Source: Vibrio tubiashii
GTDB lineage: Bacteria > Pseudomonadota > Gammaproteobacteria > Enterobacterales > Vibrionaceae
NCBI RefSeq assembly: GCF_028551255.1
Contig: NZ_CP117030.1
Coordinates: forward strand, 1,426,001-1,490,000
DNA: 64,000 nt
Direction: 5' to 3'
Each line of letters starts with the position of its first letter. Position 1 is the stretch's first letter. The notes under the pieces were generated by a model that ran no database searches, was not told where the DNA came from, and was given only the letters and a program-made list of their open reading frames with translations. The position numbers and the translations under genes are program-made. Shown in pieces: positions 52,943 to 62,201 of the stretch.

Positions 52943-54772
52943 ATGTTTAAAAAGTTTGAAGGCTTTACTAAGCCTTTCCCCGAGCAGGAGCCGACACAGC
53001 CTCCTTCGGGTATTTTTGCGTTTTGTCGCCACTACACCCGCGGGTTCGAAATCCCGTTGATCATCATGTCTGTAATGGCAACCATTGTCGCAATTGTTGA
53101 AGTTTCTCTATTTGGAGCAATGGGTAACTTGGTCGATTGGCTGTCGAACAGTAACCCAGAAACGTTTTGGCAAGATAACCAGAGTGATCTGATTTTCTAC
53201 GGCGCCCTTTTGCTGGTTGTAATGCCTGTTCTTGTGGTTGGTTACTCACTACTCGTTCATCAGACGTTACTTGGTAACTACCCGATGTCGATTCGTTGGT
53301 TAGCTCACCGCTACTTACTTAAGCAAAGCCTGAACTTTTATCAGGATGACTTTGCTGGCCGTGTCGCGACTAAAGTGATGCAAACCTCGCTAGCGGTACG
53401 TGAAACCGTGATGAAGACGATGGACGTGTTTGTTTACGTTTCTGTCTACTTCACCTCGATAGTCGTGCTGTTAGCTCAGGCCGACTGGCGCCTGATGATC
53501 CCAATGATCATTTGGCTATTCTGTTACATCGGTATTCAGCTCTACTTTGTACCTAAGCTGAAACAGGTTGCTTCTGAGCAAGCGGACGCTCGTTCAACCA
53601 TGACGGGACGTATCGTCGATAGCTACACTAACATTGCAACCGTGAAGCTGTTCTCGCATAGCCGACGTGAAACAGAGTACGCCGAAGAAGGCATGAATGG
53701 CTTCTTAGGCACGGTTTACCGTCAAATGCGTTTAGTAACAGGGTTTGATGTCGCGGTCGAGATTACTAACTACGTTTTGGTTTTCTCAATCAGCGCGCTT
53801 TCTATCTACCTGTGGATGGATAACTCGATCAGTATCGGTGCGATTGCGATTGCGATTGCCCTAGCACTGCGTATCAACGGTATGTCGATGTGGATCATGT
53901 GGGAAGTCGGTGCTCTGTTCGAGAACATGGGTACCGTAGTTGATGGCATGAAAACCATGTCTAAACCCATTGATATTCAAGACAAACCAGACGCGAAACC
54001 TCTAGTAGTCAATCAAGGCGGCATCGAGTTTGATGATGTCAGCTTCCACTATGGTGACAAAACTAAAGGCGTGATCAGTAACCTTAACCTGAACATCAAG
54101 CCAGGTGAAAAAGTGGGGTTAGTCGGTCGCTCTGGTGCGGGTAAATCTACTTTGGTTAACCTGCTTCTACGTTTCCATGATGTTGAAAGCGGTAAGATCA
54201 AGATCGATGGTCAGATTATCTCTGATGTCACTCAAGACTCACTGCGCAGTAACATCGGTATGGTGACTCAAGATACCTCACTGCTGCACCGCTCTATCCG
54301 CGACAACATCTTGTATGGCAATCCTGATGCGAGCGAAGAAGAGTTACACCGTGCAACGAAACAGGCGCACGCACATGAGTTCATCGAAACACTGAACGAC
54401 CCATTTGGCAACGTAGGCTACGATGCTCAGGTTGGTGAACGTGGTGTGAAGCTTTCTGGTGGTCAGCGTCAGCGTATTGCGATTTCACGTGTGCTACTGA
54501 AAGACGCTCCGCTTCTGATTCTTGATGAAGCAACCTCAGCCCTAGATTCAGAAGTTGAGGCAGCCATTCAAGAGAGCCTAAATGAGTTGATGCAAGGTAA
54601 AACGGTTATTGCCATTGCGCACCGACTTTCAACCATAGCCGCAATGGATCGATTGATCGTTCTCGATAAAGGCGAAGTCGTTGAGCAAGGCACTCACCAA
54701 GAGTTAGTTCAAAGTGGCGGAATCTACGCCCAGCTTTGGGCACACCAAACAGGTGGCTTTATCGCCGAGTAA
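52943..54772 (+). CDS. ABC exporter, MsbA/multidrug type (membrane domain fused to ATPase)
   Basis: A 609-residue half-transporter. Six N-terminal helices (about 30-340) are followed by an ATPase domain with Walker A GRSGAGKST, Q-loop MVTQDT, signature LSGGQRQRI, Walker B LILDEATSALD and H-loop AHRLST. It acts as a homodimer or heterodimer. ATG at 52943 has AGGA eight bases upstream; a GTG at 52925 is less likely. The substrate is unknown: lipids, drugs or peptides. The gene is intact and ends just before the decayed mobile island. Confidence 0.92.
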   Translation: MFKKFEGFTKPFPEQEPTQPPSGIFAFCRHYTRGFEIPLIIMSVMATIVAIVEVSLFGAMGNLVDWLSNSNPETFWQDNQSDLIFYGALLLVVMPVLVVGYSLLVHQTLLGNYPMSIRWLAHRYLLKQSLNFYQDDFAGRVATKVMQTSLAVRETVMKTMDVFVYVSVYFTSIVVLLAQADWRLMIPMIIWLFCYIGIQLYFVPKLKQVASEQADARSTMTGRIVDSYTNIATVKLFSHSRRETEYAEEGMNGFLGTVYRQMRLVTGFDVAVEITNYVLVFSISALSIYLWMDNSISIGAIAIAIALALRINGMSMWIMWEVGALFENMGTVVDGMKTMSKPIDIQDKPDAKPLVVNQGGIEFDDVSFHYGDKTKGVISNLNLNIKPGEKVGLVGRSGAGKSTLVNLLLRFHDVESGKIKIDGQIISDVTQDSLRSNIGMVTQDTSLLHRSIRDNILYGNPDASEEELHRATKQAHAHEFIETLNDPFGNVGYDAQVGERGVKLSGGQRQRIAISRVLLKDAPLLILDEATSALDSEVEAAIQESLNELMQGKTVIAIAHRLSTIAAMDRLIVLDKGEVVEQGTHQELVQSGGIYAQLWAHQTGGFIAE

Positions 54773-54889
54773 TCCACAACACTCTATTTCATTGATATAT
54801 AAGAAATTATTTTCTTAAGCCCCTAAAGGTGGAGATAAAACCCGAGATGTATTGAGCGCTGTCGTTATTTCATCTACACTTATTGAGAT

Positions 54890-55620
54890 CTAACTTTCTA
54901 AAGGATTGAGCTCTTCAGGCTGGATAAAACGTTCTGGTTCGAAGTGTGCCTAAGCCATCGCTTGTTCAGTTTTTACTATGGCCAAGAATACAATAAAGTA
55001 CCAGAATGTAGCCACCATTCATCATATAATAACTAGCGAATGTATGACGTAAAGTATGAGCCACCTGTCCCGAAAGTAGTGCCCGTTTTACGTATTGCTA
55101 GGCGGTATTGTATCGAACATCAATTACACGATGCTAAAATACCGACAACATTAAATATTTTATCATTCAGTACTTTGGTTATCGGAAAGTTCCTGTTCCT
55201 CTAGCCTTTGGTATCAGTGAAAGTCAGTTTTCTCGCTGTAATATGGCATCGTTTAAACCTTAAAACCTCCCCCCCCCCCCCCCCCTTGAACCTGTCTCTA
55301 AACATATTTTACAGACAACTAAGATCTGGTCAGCCATCGGGCTGTTGTCTGCTGCTACCATCTCCAAAAAGGGTTGGATATTCTGTTTGGTGAGATTAAC
55401 CAACTACCGCTCTGAGTCCTTGCAACAGGGAGCAGCCGCCTCCACTCGCCATATGTGATAAGGGTATTAAACATAGCCCGGAAGGTTTTCAGTTCGATGT
55501 TATGCGTGGCAGGAGAGATAACAATATCTCTTCTGAGAGGATGATGACTAATCCAGTTAGCACGGTAATTTAGATAGTCCTGAGTAGTAAACCAATAAAC
55601 AATCGGGTTCCCTAACATCT
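54890..55620 (-). pseudogene. P2-type tyrosine integrase, multiply disrupted
   Basis: Reading the minus strand in successive frames gives the whole integrase in pieces. GNPIVYWFTTQDYLNYRAN and ELKTFRAMFNTLITYGEW form the core-binding region. LTKQNIQPFLEMVAAD and ICLETGSR follow (catalytic Arg region), then KRCHITARKLTFTDTKG, then the catalytic HTLRHTFASYYMMNGG and ILGHS, then QAMA-stop-AHFEPERF. At 54950-54952 the expected catalytic Tyr codon is TAG. At least four frame changes or stops are present, one in a run of C. It is not functional. Confidence 0.85.
55269..55285. repeat. Homopolymer run of 17 C
   Basis: Seventeen consecutive C (G on the integrase strand) directly after the TGSR segment of the integrase remnant. 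Length may vary between cells or reflect an assembly error. Confidence 0.9.
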
Positions 55621-55648
55621 CGACAGTCTTCCGAGAGCAATAGAGTTA

Positions 55649-56020
55649 TTGCTAGCAGTCTTTCACCATTCGAGTTCTGTCAATAACTGTACAGAGCCAC
55701 TTGCGCAACAGGTTACCAATAAGGTGAATAGAGAATTAGACCAACTTGTTAAACATGAGATTCGAAGATTAATTCCGGAGTATGACAACCCTGATGAGTT
55801 CAAACAGCAACTGATAGAAGGCTCATGGTTGATAGTTGAACAGACAAACGAGAATTCCCGGAGTGCGAGAGTGCTGTTTGGGGGCGAACTGTGTAGACCA
55901 GACCAAATAGTTTACCGAAATTAAGAGATTACTGAACTCAGTTGGCTTGGTTTAGACGAAGTAGCTGCCCTTGCAGCTAATGAAAATGAATGTGTGCAAC
56001 CTGACTTAAGTCTGTTTTAA
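55649..56020 (+). pseudogene. Unrecognised phage-type remnant
   Basis: A plus-strand frame of about 123 codons (QQVTNKVNRELDQLVKHEI... to ...PDLSLF) interrupted by one TAA at 55922-55924. The reading continues in the same frame after the stop as EITELSWLGLDEVAALAANEN. It ends 11 bp before the Ogr-like remnant. I recognise no family. Confidence 0.45.
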
Positions 56021-56031
56021 GGAGTATAAGG

Positions 56032-56269
56032 ATGTCGATTACCTGCCCTAAATACGAAAGTAAAGCCGGATAGCGATATCTTGACCCGTGAAGCATATTG
56101 TCAGTGCTTTAACTCAAATTGTGGTATTGTATCCATAACTCTGACCACCGTGAACAAAATTATCGAACCTACTGGTAATAAGCCGAACCCGGAGCTTCGG
56201 TCAGAACTATGTAAAGGGGGCTTGATTCAGATGGATGTTTTTGAAAAACCTTCTGCCATTGAAATCTAG
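56032..56269 (+). pseudogene. Ogr/Delta-like zinc-finger activator remnant
   Basis: It starts MSITCPKYESKAG, then a TAG stop, then a frame change, then REAYCQCFNSNCG, LTTVNKIIEPTGNKPNPEL and LCKGGLIQMDVFE. These match the order of P2 Ogr-type late-gene activators. The second Cys of the first CxxC pair is now Tyr. A ribosome binding site (GGAG) is still present at 56021. Confidence 0.8.
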
Positions 56270-56401
56270 AATGTTATTTAGTCTGTCTTTTTACTATTTA
56301 TGATTATCTACTCATATCATGGCACATTAATATCATGATTAAGATTTCCAAATATGTAAATTTCAGTATTTTGAACACTCGAACAGTTAGTTAGGAAAAA
56401 A

Positions 56402-57088
56402 ATGAATATGATTAGAAAGCTTGCTCCTCGTTCACTAGTATGCGGTATTCGAACAGCATGGATCTTGTTAAGTAAAAGAGGGCAGGTACAAAGAGACGAA
56501 GATGGTAATTGCGTAGACGCTGACGGTAATCACTTGCCGTGGATGACATATCCTGCAATTGATTACCTTAATAGCCTAGATTTAAGTCATGCTAATGTTT
56601 TTGAGTTTGGTAGTGGCGCGTCTACCCTTTTCTGGAAAAAACGTTGCAACTCAGTCTGCGCTATTGAACATTACATACCTTGGTTTGAACGAATGGACAA
56701 ATACAATAATGATAAAGTTAATATCATAAAGCAGCCTGACGGAGGGTTATATCCAAACGAAATAGAATCGTTTGGATTATTCGATGTTATATCAATTGAT
56801 GGAGCAGAAAGGTCGAGATGCGCCAAACATGCAGTAAATCATCTAAAGTCAGGCGGGCTACTAATTTTGGATAACTCTGAATGGTATCCAGAAACAGCAA
56901 CATTTTTGCGTGATAATGGATTTACACAGCTTGATTTCTGTGGTTTTGCTCCATTAAATTCTTTTACATCCATGACGTCCATCTTTTTCAAAAATGAGAT
57001 TAAGTTTCCTTACTTAAACAAAAAACATGGCTGGATCCCGATTGGAGGTAAAGCATTAGACTCTATACCTGCAGATGACCTCAATTAA
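56402..57088 (+). CDS. SAM-dependent methyltransferase-like cargo protein
   Basis: A 228-residue intact protein in otherwise decayed DNA. The motif I-like glycine-rich VFEFGSGASTLFW, the DVISIDGAERSRCAKHAV acid loop and GGLLILDNSEWYP fit a class I methyltransferase of the type often found near surface-polysaccharide genes. It is AT-rich compared with the flanking chromosomal genes, consistent with phage-borne cargo. Substrate unknown. The start has a weak ribosome binding site (AGGAAAAA). Confidence 0.75.
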   Translation: MNMIRKLAPRSLVCGIRTAWILLSKRGQVQRDEDGNCVDADGNHLPWMTYPAIDYLNSLDLSHANVFEFGSGASTLFWKKRCNSVCAIEHYIPWFERMDKYNNDKVNIIKQPDGGLYPNEIESFGLFDVISIDGAERSRCAKHAVNHLKSGGLLILDNSEWYPETATFLRDNGFTQLDFCGFAPLNSFTSMTSIFFKNEIKFPYLNKKHGWIPIGGKALDSIPADDLN

Positions 57089-57600
57089 AATGTCAAAAAC
57101 GATCTTTACAGTTATCTACAGTCCAAATCTAAAACAGCCCTTGATTCAGTTCCCACAAGGGCAGTGCTCCAATAAACCTACCGAAATGAAATACGCTTTT
57201 AGGATCGCAAAATTGCCGTGCTGAATTTTGGTGCAGAGGGGTGGTTGAGCCCGAACGAGGTCTGAACGCCAGATCCCAATTTTAATTGTCTCTATGCCCA
57301 GTTTATTGGCATTTTTCTGGTGTTTGGTGGGTTATCTGATGTGGTAGCGACAATACGAGACCGCTCGATGGAGTGGACAAGAACTGAATCTGTTATCTTT
57401 GGTGGTAAGCGCCTACAGACCAGCGAAATATCATACGTCGACCTGCCCGACATCACTGTAATGGAAAAACTGTCGCCACTTGAGTAAAGCAAGCTTAAAA
57501 GTAAAACCAAATACATATAAGAAGGGTTCACCGGTGATGAAGCAGCAGAACAACAAAGTGCTTAAGTCACTCATTAAATAGACAAAAGGAAGCCTCGGCT
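57089..57600. other. Remnant DNA before the IS4-like element
   Basis: No intact gene. A plus-strand frame at about 57280-57487 reads FIGIFLVFGGLSDVV...RDRSMEWTRTESVIFGG...SPLE with no start codon and no family that I know. It may be part of a phage structural gene. Confidence 0.4.
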
Positions 57601-58978
57601 TAATGCCGATCAGTTAAGCCTAAAATGATCGGTTGAACTATCCTCCACAGACGTTATAAAGGTCCTAATTTTGATAGTTAGAACCTTTTCTTTTGCAACT
57701 CACAACCGCTCTTGCGATGGCGAACGGCTACGCACCTAATACCGATGAACTCGGGCAGCTTTCAGATATTCTCTGTCCCGACTTTATTAATCAATACCTA
57801 GAAGCGACCTGTGTGACAACGGTTAGAAAGCGCCGCATTCCTTTAGATATGATCGTATGGACAGTCATCGCAATGTCCCTCTATCGACAAGAACCCGTTT
57901 GGAGCATTGTGAGTACGGCGCAGTTAATGCTGCCAGGCAAGAAGCCTTTAGTTGCCCCGAGCGCTGTGGTTCAGGCTCGCCAACGATTGGGGGCTGACGC
58001 GGTTAAAGAAATTTTTCATCGTAGTCAGCAGATGTGGCACCAACAAGCCGAACATCCTACATGGTCTGGACTAAGACTCCTTGGTGTTGACGGTGTCGTT
58101 TGGCGTACGCCAGATACCCCAGGTATAAAACGCCTTCTAATCAAAAGGGCGGCGGTCCATTCCCCTAAGTGCGCATGGTCTGTCAGATGGAACTGAGCAG
58201 CCATGTGATGATAGCCAGTGCGTTTGATAGTTATAAGACGAATGAGATGGTTTTGGCAGAGCGTCTTATTGAAACAACTCCAGATAATAGCCTGACCATG
58301 TTTGACCGGGGTTTCTACTCTCTGGGATTACTTAATCGTTGGCACCAAACAGGTAAAGAACGCCACTGGCTAATGCCAATGAGAAAAGACACACAGTATA
58401 CCATCATTAAGAAGTTAGGGTGTAATGACAAGGTGATTTCTCTGAACACTAGTCCACAAGCAATGCGGAAGTTCCCTGACCTGCCAGAAACAGTTGAAGT
58501 TAGGTGATTAACCAAAAAGATTAAGGGAAAAGAGGTGAATATCCTCTCCTCAATGAAGGATGTAATGCGCTTCCCATCAGAGGATGATAGTCGACTTGTA
58601 TAGTCACCGTTGGGAAATAGAAGTCGGTTATCGGGAAATTAAATCTTCTTTGCTAAACAATGAGTTCACGTTAAGGAGTAAGCTTCCAGAGATGATAGAG
58701 CAAGAGCTGTGGGGAGTACTGCTTGGCTACAACATCGTCCGGTATCAAATGGTTAATATGGCTAAGACGATACCGGGTATCCATCCAATTCAGCTGAGCT
58801 TCACCACAAGCGCAACCGCGATAATCCATCTAATATATGGGTTCTGGCTGGAAGCAGGCACTATACCGAAACGCATTACACACCATGTCTTGCCAATAAA
58901 AAGAGAAGATCGAGTATACCCAAGAGCAAAAAATACCCTAACAAGAAAAAAGCCAGTCAGCTTAACTGAATGGCATTA
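57601..58978 (+). mobile_element. IS4-family insertion sequence, defective
   Basis: A 1378-bp element, close to IS4 (about 1.4 kb). The left end is TAATGCCGATCAGTTAAG, identical to the IS4 terminal repeat as I recall it. The right end is CTTAACTGAATGGCATTA, the complement of the left end at 16 of 18 positions. The transposase inside is broken. I see no clear target-site duplication. Confidence 0.88.
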
Positions 58979-58979
58979 G
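57693..58979 (+). pseudogene. IS4-family transposase, disrupted
   Basis: Three frames make up the protein. 57693-58196 holds RKRRIPLDMIVW, APSAVVQARQRLG and GVDGVVWRTPDTP (first catalytic Asp). 58169-58507 holds [16 protein letters not shown] and [15 protein letters not shown] (second Asp). 58584-58979 holds DLYSHRWEIEVGYREIKSSL (the Y(2)R(3)E(6)K motif). A small deletion or frameshift lies near 58130-58190, a TGA at 58505-58507 and another shift near 58590. Confidence 0.88.
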
Positions 58980-59004
58980 CCAACAGGCTCCTTTTTATTG
59001 CTGC

Positions 59005-59829
59005 TCAATCAACAAAGTGGGATTGATAAAACTTAGGGGTAACGGCAATTTTCTTTTTAAACTGACGCTGAAAATGCGCTTGGTCAGAAAAGCCTAGCTC
59101 TTGAGCCACCTCGGCGATCTCCTGACCGGATTTAAGCATCACCTTAGCACGTTTGATTTTCTCATCCATCAAATAGGCATGAGGCGGAAGACCATAGTAG
59201 TGCTTGAACGCTCTAAGGAGCTGGTAACGGCTCATCTGGGCTTCTTGTGCTAAATGATCCAATTGATGAGGTTGACTAACGTCATCGAGCAGTTTTTCTC
59301 GCACCCTTTTCAATGATGAAGAGGGGGATGGTTTAACCTCCATAGAGCTCTGCACGTGAACAGCTTCAATAAAGTCATACAGACGAGTTTGTACCTGTAA
59401 TTGGCTCGATTCTGACTGGAGATCGTTAAACAGAGCCAAATAGTGGTTTTTGATTGGCTCACTGCGCTCAAATGCGTGACGAAATGGTGTGTAGTCTGCA
59501 CTATACCCAGCCTGAGATTGGCCGAGAATTTCTCGCTGAATCGCCCCCATCTGTTTAGTATCAACAAACAGCATGCTATAAGACCAAGTTCCCGCTTCTG
59601 GGTTACAAGAGTGAACATCGGCGGGGTTAATCGTCACTATATCACCGCGACCAATATGATGCGTCGAGCTGTGATTACGATAGTCAGCTTTGCCTTGTTG
59701 AATAATCCCAAATGAAAACTCATCGTGAGAATGCGCTGCATAACAAGCGGTGCTTTGGCTTGCGATTCTCATCTCAATCCAAGGCAGTACCGTACTTTGC
59801 TTAAAGTTCGCGCTGTTATCTTTTTTCAT
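59005..59829 (-). CDS. AraC-family regulator with cupin sensor domain
   Basis: A 274-residue regulator. The N-terminal cupin-like half (YAAHSHDEFSFGIIQQGKADY...GRGDIVTINPADVHSCNPE) is followed by two AraC helix-turn-helix units (LDHLAQEAQMSRYQLLRAFK and IAEVAQELGFSDQAHFQRQFKK). AraC/LysE pairs like this are common, the regulator controlling an amino-acid exporter. A good AAGGAG ribosome binding site precedes it. It lies 33 bp downstream of the lysE-type gene on the same strand. Confidence 0.9.
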   Translation of the reverse strand: MKKDNSANFKQSTVLPWIEMRIASQSTACYAAHSHDEFSFGIIQQGKADYRNHSSTHHIGRGDIVTINPADVHSCNPEAGTWSYSMLFVDTKQMGAIQREILGQSQAGYSADYTPFRHAFERSEPIKNHYLALFNDLQSESSQLQVQTRLYDFIEAVHVQSSMEVKPSPSSSLKRVREKLLDDVSQPHQLDHLAQEAQMSRYQLLRAFKHYYGLPPHAYLMDEKIKRAKVMLKSGQEIAEVAQELGFSDQAHFQRQFKKKIAVTPKFYQSHFVD

Positions 59830-59862
59830 GCGCAGCTCCTTGCGCTGTATAGGTTTGCAAAA

Positions 59863-60456
59863 CTATAACCAAATCATGCTAACAGAAGCAGCCAAGGTTA
59901 TCGCCATCATTCGGTTAAAAATGCGCTGCTTATGGGGCTGACATAAATAACTAGATAAAGCGCTTCCACTCGCCGCCCATAAGCCGACACCCACTAAGCA
60001 ACAAACTAACGACACCAGAGTAAACACCCAAAGCCAGTAATCTGTGTTGCCCTGCCCTACCACATACAAACTGACTCCAGACATCGCCACCAACCAAGCT
60101 TTGGGATTAAGCAATTGGGTAAGCGATCCTATCCACCAGCCTGAGGTCAGCGTCGTTTGCCCTTGTAACTCAGCCACAGGTGCAGTAAATATCTGGTATG
60201 CGAGGTAGAGTAAAAATGCGCTGCCTACCCACTTCAATGTGGCTTCCAACAAGGGTAAAAACTCAACCAACTCATGCATTACACTGCCAGAGATGAGCAC
60301 TACTAAAGCGTAAGCAATTGACGCCCCTAGCACCAGTTTACTGGCTTCTCGACTACCTCGTTGGGCGGCTGTGGCCGTCGCCAATAGATTCACCGGCCCG
60401 GGTGTGGCGGCGCCCACAAACGCAAACGCCAACATCGCAATAATTAGACTATTCAT
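59863..60456 (-). CDS. LysE-family amino-acid exporter
   Basis: A 197-residue membrane protein with about six helices and the family opening FVGAATPGPVNLLATATAAQRG. LysE/RhtB members export lysine, threonine, homoserine or similar. ATG at 60456 has GGAG six bases upstream; a GTG at 60471 does not. First gene of the pair with the AraC regulator. Confidence 0.9.
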   Translation of the reverse strand: MNSLIIAMLAFAFVGAATPGPVNLLATATAAQRGSREASKLVLGASIAYALVVLISGSVMHELVEFLPLLEATLKWVGSAFLLYLAYQIFTAPVAELQGQTTLTSGWWIGSLTQLLNPKAWLVAMSGVSLYVVGQGNTDYWLWVFTLVSLVCCLVGVGLWAASGSALSSYLCQPHKQRIFNRMMAITLAASVSMIWL

Positions 60457-60534
60457 TTCGTTCTCCTTCACTAGCCATCTAGCCTAGCCAAAGAGAAGTA
60501 AGAGTTATTGAACGATTTTGCAGGCGTGTAAAAA

Positions 60535-60562
60535 CGAAAAAAGCCACACGCTAAGGTGTGGC
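60535..60562 (-). terminator. Terminator after the pirin gene
   Basis: Minus-strand stem GCCACAC/GTGTGGC with a 6-nt loop and a T-rich tail (TTTTTT). It lies downstream of the pirin stop on the minus strand. Confidence 0.82.
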
Positions 60563-60634
60563 AAAACAAAAAGAACTGGCAGTGAATAGTTCGCTTTGCG
60601 TTAATTGAAGCTCAAGACGAACTCCTAAAGTTGT

Positions 60635-61483
60635 TTAATAAGTTTCAAACACACCAGAATTGTAATCCTGTATGGTTTGATTTATCTCATCCATTGTATT
60701 CATGACAAATGGGCCGTAATGAACGACCGGCTCATCAATGGGTTCGCCAGCAAAAATTAACACGCCACTTTGCTCAAGCGCTTTCAAGTCGACTCGCTCA
60801 CCTTTACTCAATAGCGCTAGTTCACCCTGCTTGAGTGTGTAATCGCCAACTTGAACCTTGCCTTGATAGTTTAAGATCATCATGTTGAATTGATCAGGTA
60901 CTGACACACTCACTTGCTGGTCACTTTCGGCGCGCCAATCAGACACGCTAAGCTCAACACCCGTCTTACTTAACGGACCTTTAAGCTGCATTTCATTGGC
61001 ATTGATCGTTCCGGCCAGTACGCGAATCAAACCAAGTTGCTCGTCACTATGTTCAGTGATCGTCTCTGGCTGAAAATCGACATATTGAGCTGGCTTCATT
61101 TTGTCGCGCGCAGGTTGATTTATCCAAATTTGGAAACCATGTAAATCACCCTCTTCCATGATAGGCATCTCACTATGGATAACTCCTCGGCCAGCAGCCA
61201 TCCACTGAGCGCCGCCACTTCTTAGCTCGCCAACATTGCCCATATGATCTTTGTGTTGAAAATGACCTTTGAGCATATAAGTTAGCGTTTCGATTCCACG
61301 GTGCGGATGAGGTGGAAAGCCGCCAACGTAATCTGAACGTTGGTCCGACTTAAGCTCATCAACCATTAGAAATGGAGAAAACTGCGCATTATTAAACCCA
61401 GCCACGCGCTGTATCTTAACCCCATCACCATCTGAGGTCGGATGAACTTGGATTACTTGATTAACTTGTCTGGTTACACTCAT
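60635..61483 (-). CDS. Pirin-family protein
   Basis: A 282-residue bicupin of normal pirin length. It has the metal-binding signature FPPHPHRGIETLTYMLKGHFQHKDHMGN and the GGAQWMAAGRGVIHSEMP segment. Bacterial pirins bind iron and have been linked to quercetinase activity and metabolic regulation. ATG at 61483 has GGGGAGAC upstream; a longer frame runs to 61594 without support. Monocistronic. Confidence 0.93.
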   Translation of the reverse strand: MSVTRQVNQVIQVHPTSDGDGVKIQRVAGFNNAQFSPFLMVDELKSDQRSDYVGGFPPHPHRGIETLTYMLKGHFQHKDHMGNVGELRSGGAQWMAAGRGVIHSEMPIMEEGDLHGFQIWINQPARDKMKPAQYVDFQPETITEHSDEQLGLIRVLAGTINANEMQLKGPLSKTGVELSVSDWRAESDQQVSVSVPDQFNMMILNYQGKVQVGDYTLKQGELALLSKGERVDLKALEQSGVLIFAGEPIDEPVVHYGPFVMNTMDEINQTIQDYNSGVFETY

Positions 61484-61600
61484 GCTGTCTCCCCTTAGTT
61501 TGGCTCCATGAAGGAATGAAGACAGTTTACTGACCTTGAAGAGTAATTTGAGCGGGGAGATTAGAGCCTGTCGTTCGAATATTTCGAACGACAATGAGAT

Positions 61601-62098
61601 TTAAGCGGGTACGAGTGTTTTTAAAGAGGTGGGTACTATCAGCTTGTGTACTGGGGCCACAAAAAACATATACACTTTGCCGAACGCGTTCTTAACATCG
61701 ACAACCGTTGTTGCATGCAAGGTCATTGTGTCGCCATCAGGAACAATAAGAAAAGAGAGCCGAACGTTGAGGTGCTTATCGCAGTCTTCTACTAGCAGTT
61801 CGTTGTCACTTAAACTCACTATAGAAAAGATACCCACTTGGTCGCCAACTCGATACTCGCCAATCGGTTTGTTTTCATCCAAATCTGCCATACGCCCTAG
61901 GTGTTTCAACCCTAGTTTTGAAACAATGCGATTGCGTAAATCCATTAGCGCATTAACCCAGCGGGGCGTCTTATTCACCATCGCAAAGTAGACTTCTAGT
62001 GCGGATTCACCGTTGTAAGGCAACTCGATATTGTGTGTATCAGCGAAGTAGGCCCCTTGCAAATAGGGGTGAATGTTAGAGTGACTGGGCAGATCCAT
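61601..62098 (-). CDS. DUF2867-family protein
   Basis: A 165-residue protein of the DUF2867 group. Typical features are the GRMADLDENKPIGEYRVGDQVGIFSIVS region and the C-terminal VDVKNAFGKVYMFFVAPVHKLIVP. Function is unknown; some relatives are fused to sugar-nucleotide enzymes. It lies upstream of pirin, separated by 117 bp. Confidence 0.8.
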   Translation of the reverse strand: MDLPSHSNIHPYLQGAYFADTHNIELPYNGESALEVYFAMVNKTPRWVNALMDLRNRIVSKLGLKHLGRMADLDENKPIGEYRVGDQVGIFSIVSLSDNELLVEDCDKHLNVRLSFLIVPDGDTMTLHATTVVDVKNAFGKVYMFFVAPVHKLIVPTSLKTLVPA

Positions 62099-62201
62099 AG
62101 CAAAGCCTTGTTGGGTGAATAATCCTTTTACTTTATGACCTTAAAGGTGATCACAAATAAAACAAAGACACGGAAGTGAATATCTGTGCCTAGTCTCAAT
62201 T

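Larger units (their letters stand above)
54890..57600. mobile_element. Degenerate P2-type prophage trace
   Basis: From left to right this holds a shattered tyrosine integrase on the minus strand, a remnant frame, an Ogr/Delta-like zinc-finger remnant, an intact methyltransferase-like cargo gene and a further unrecognised remnant. Coding content is low, stops and frameshifts are many and composition is more AT-rich than the flanks. An IS4-family element abuts the right side. I could not find paired attachment sites. Confidence 0.7.

Noticed and set aside
57292..57531. Minus-strand frame of 79 codons before the IS4 element
   Set aside because: Composition and lack of start context suggest chance; the plus-strand remnant in the same place looks more protein-like.
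57586..58990. Target-site duplication of the IS4-like element
   Set aside because: Flanks share only GGCT at the ends; no exact 10-13 bp repeat is present.
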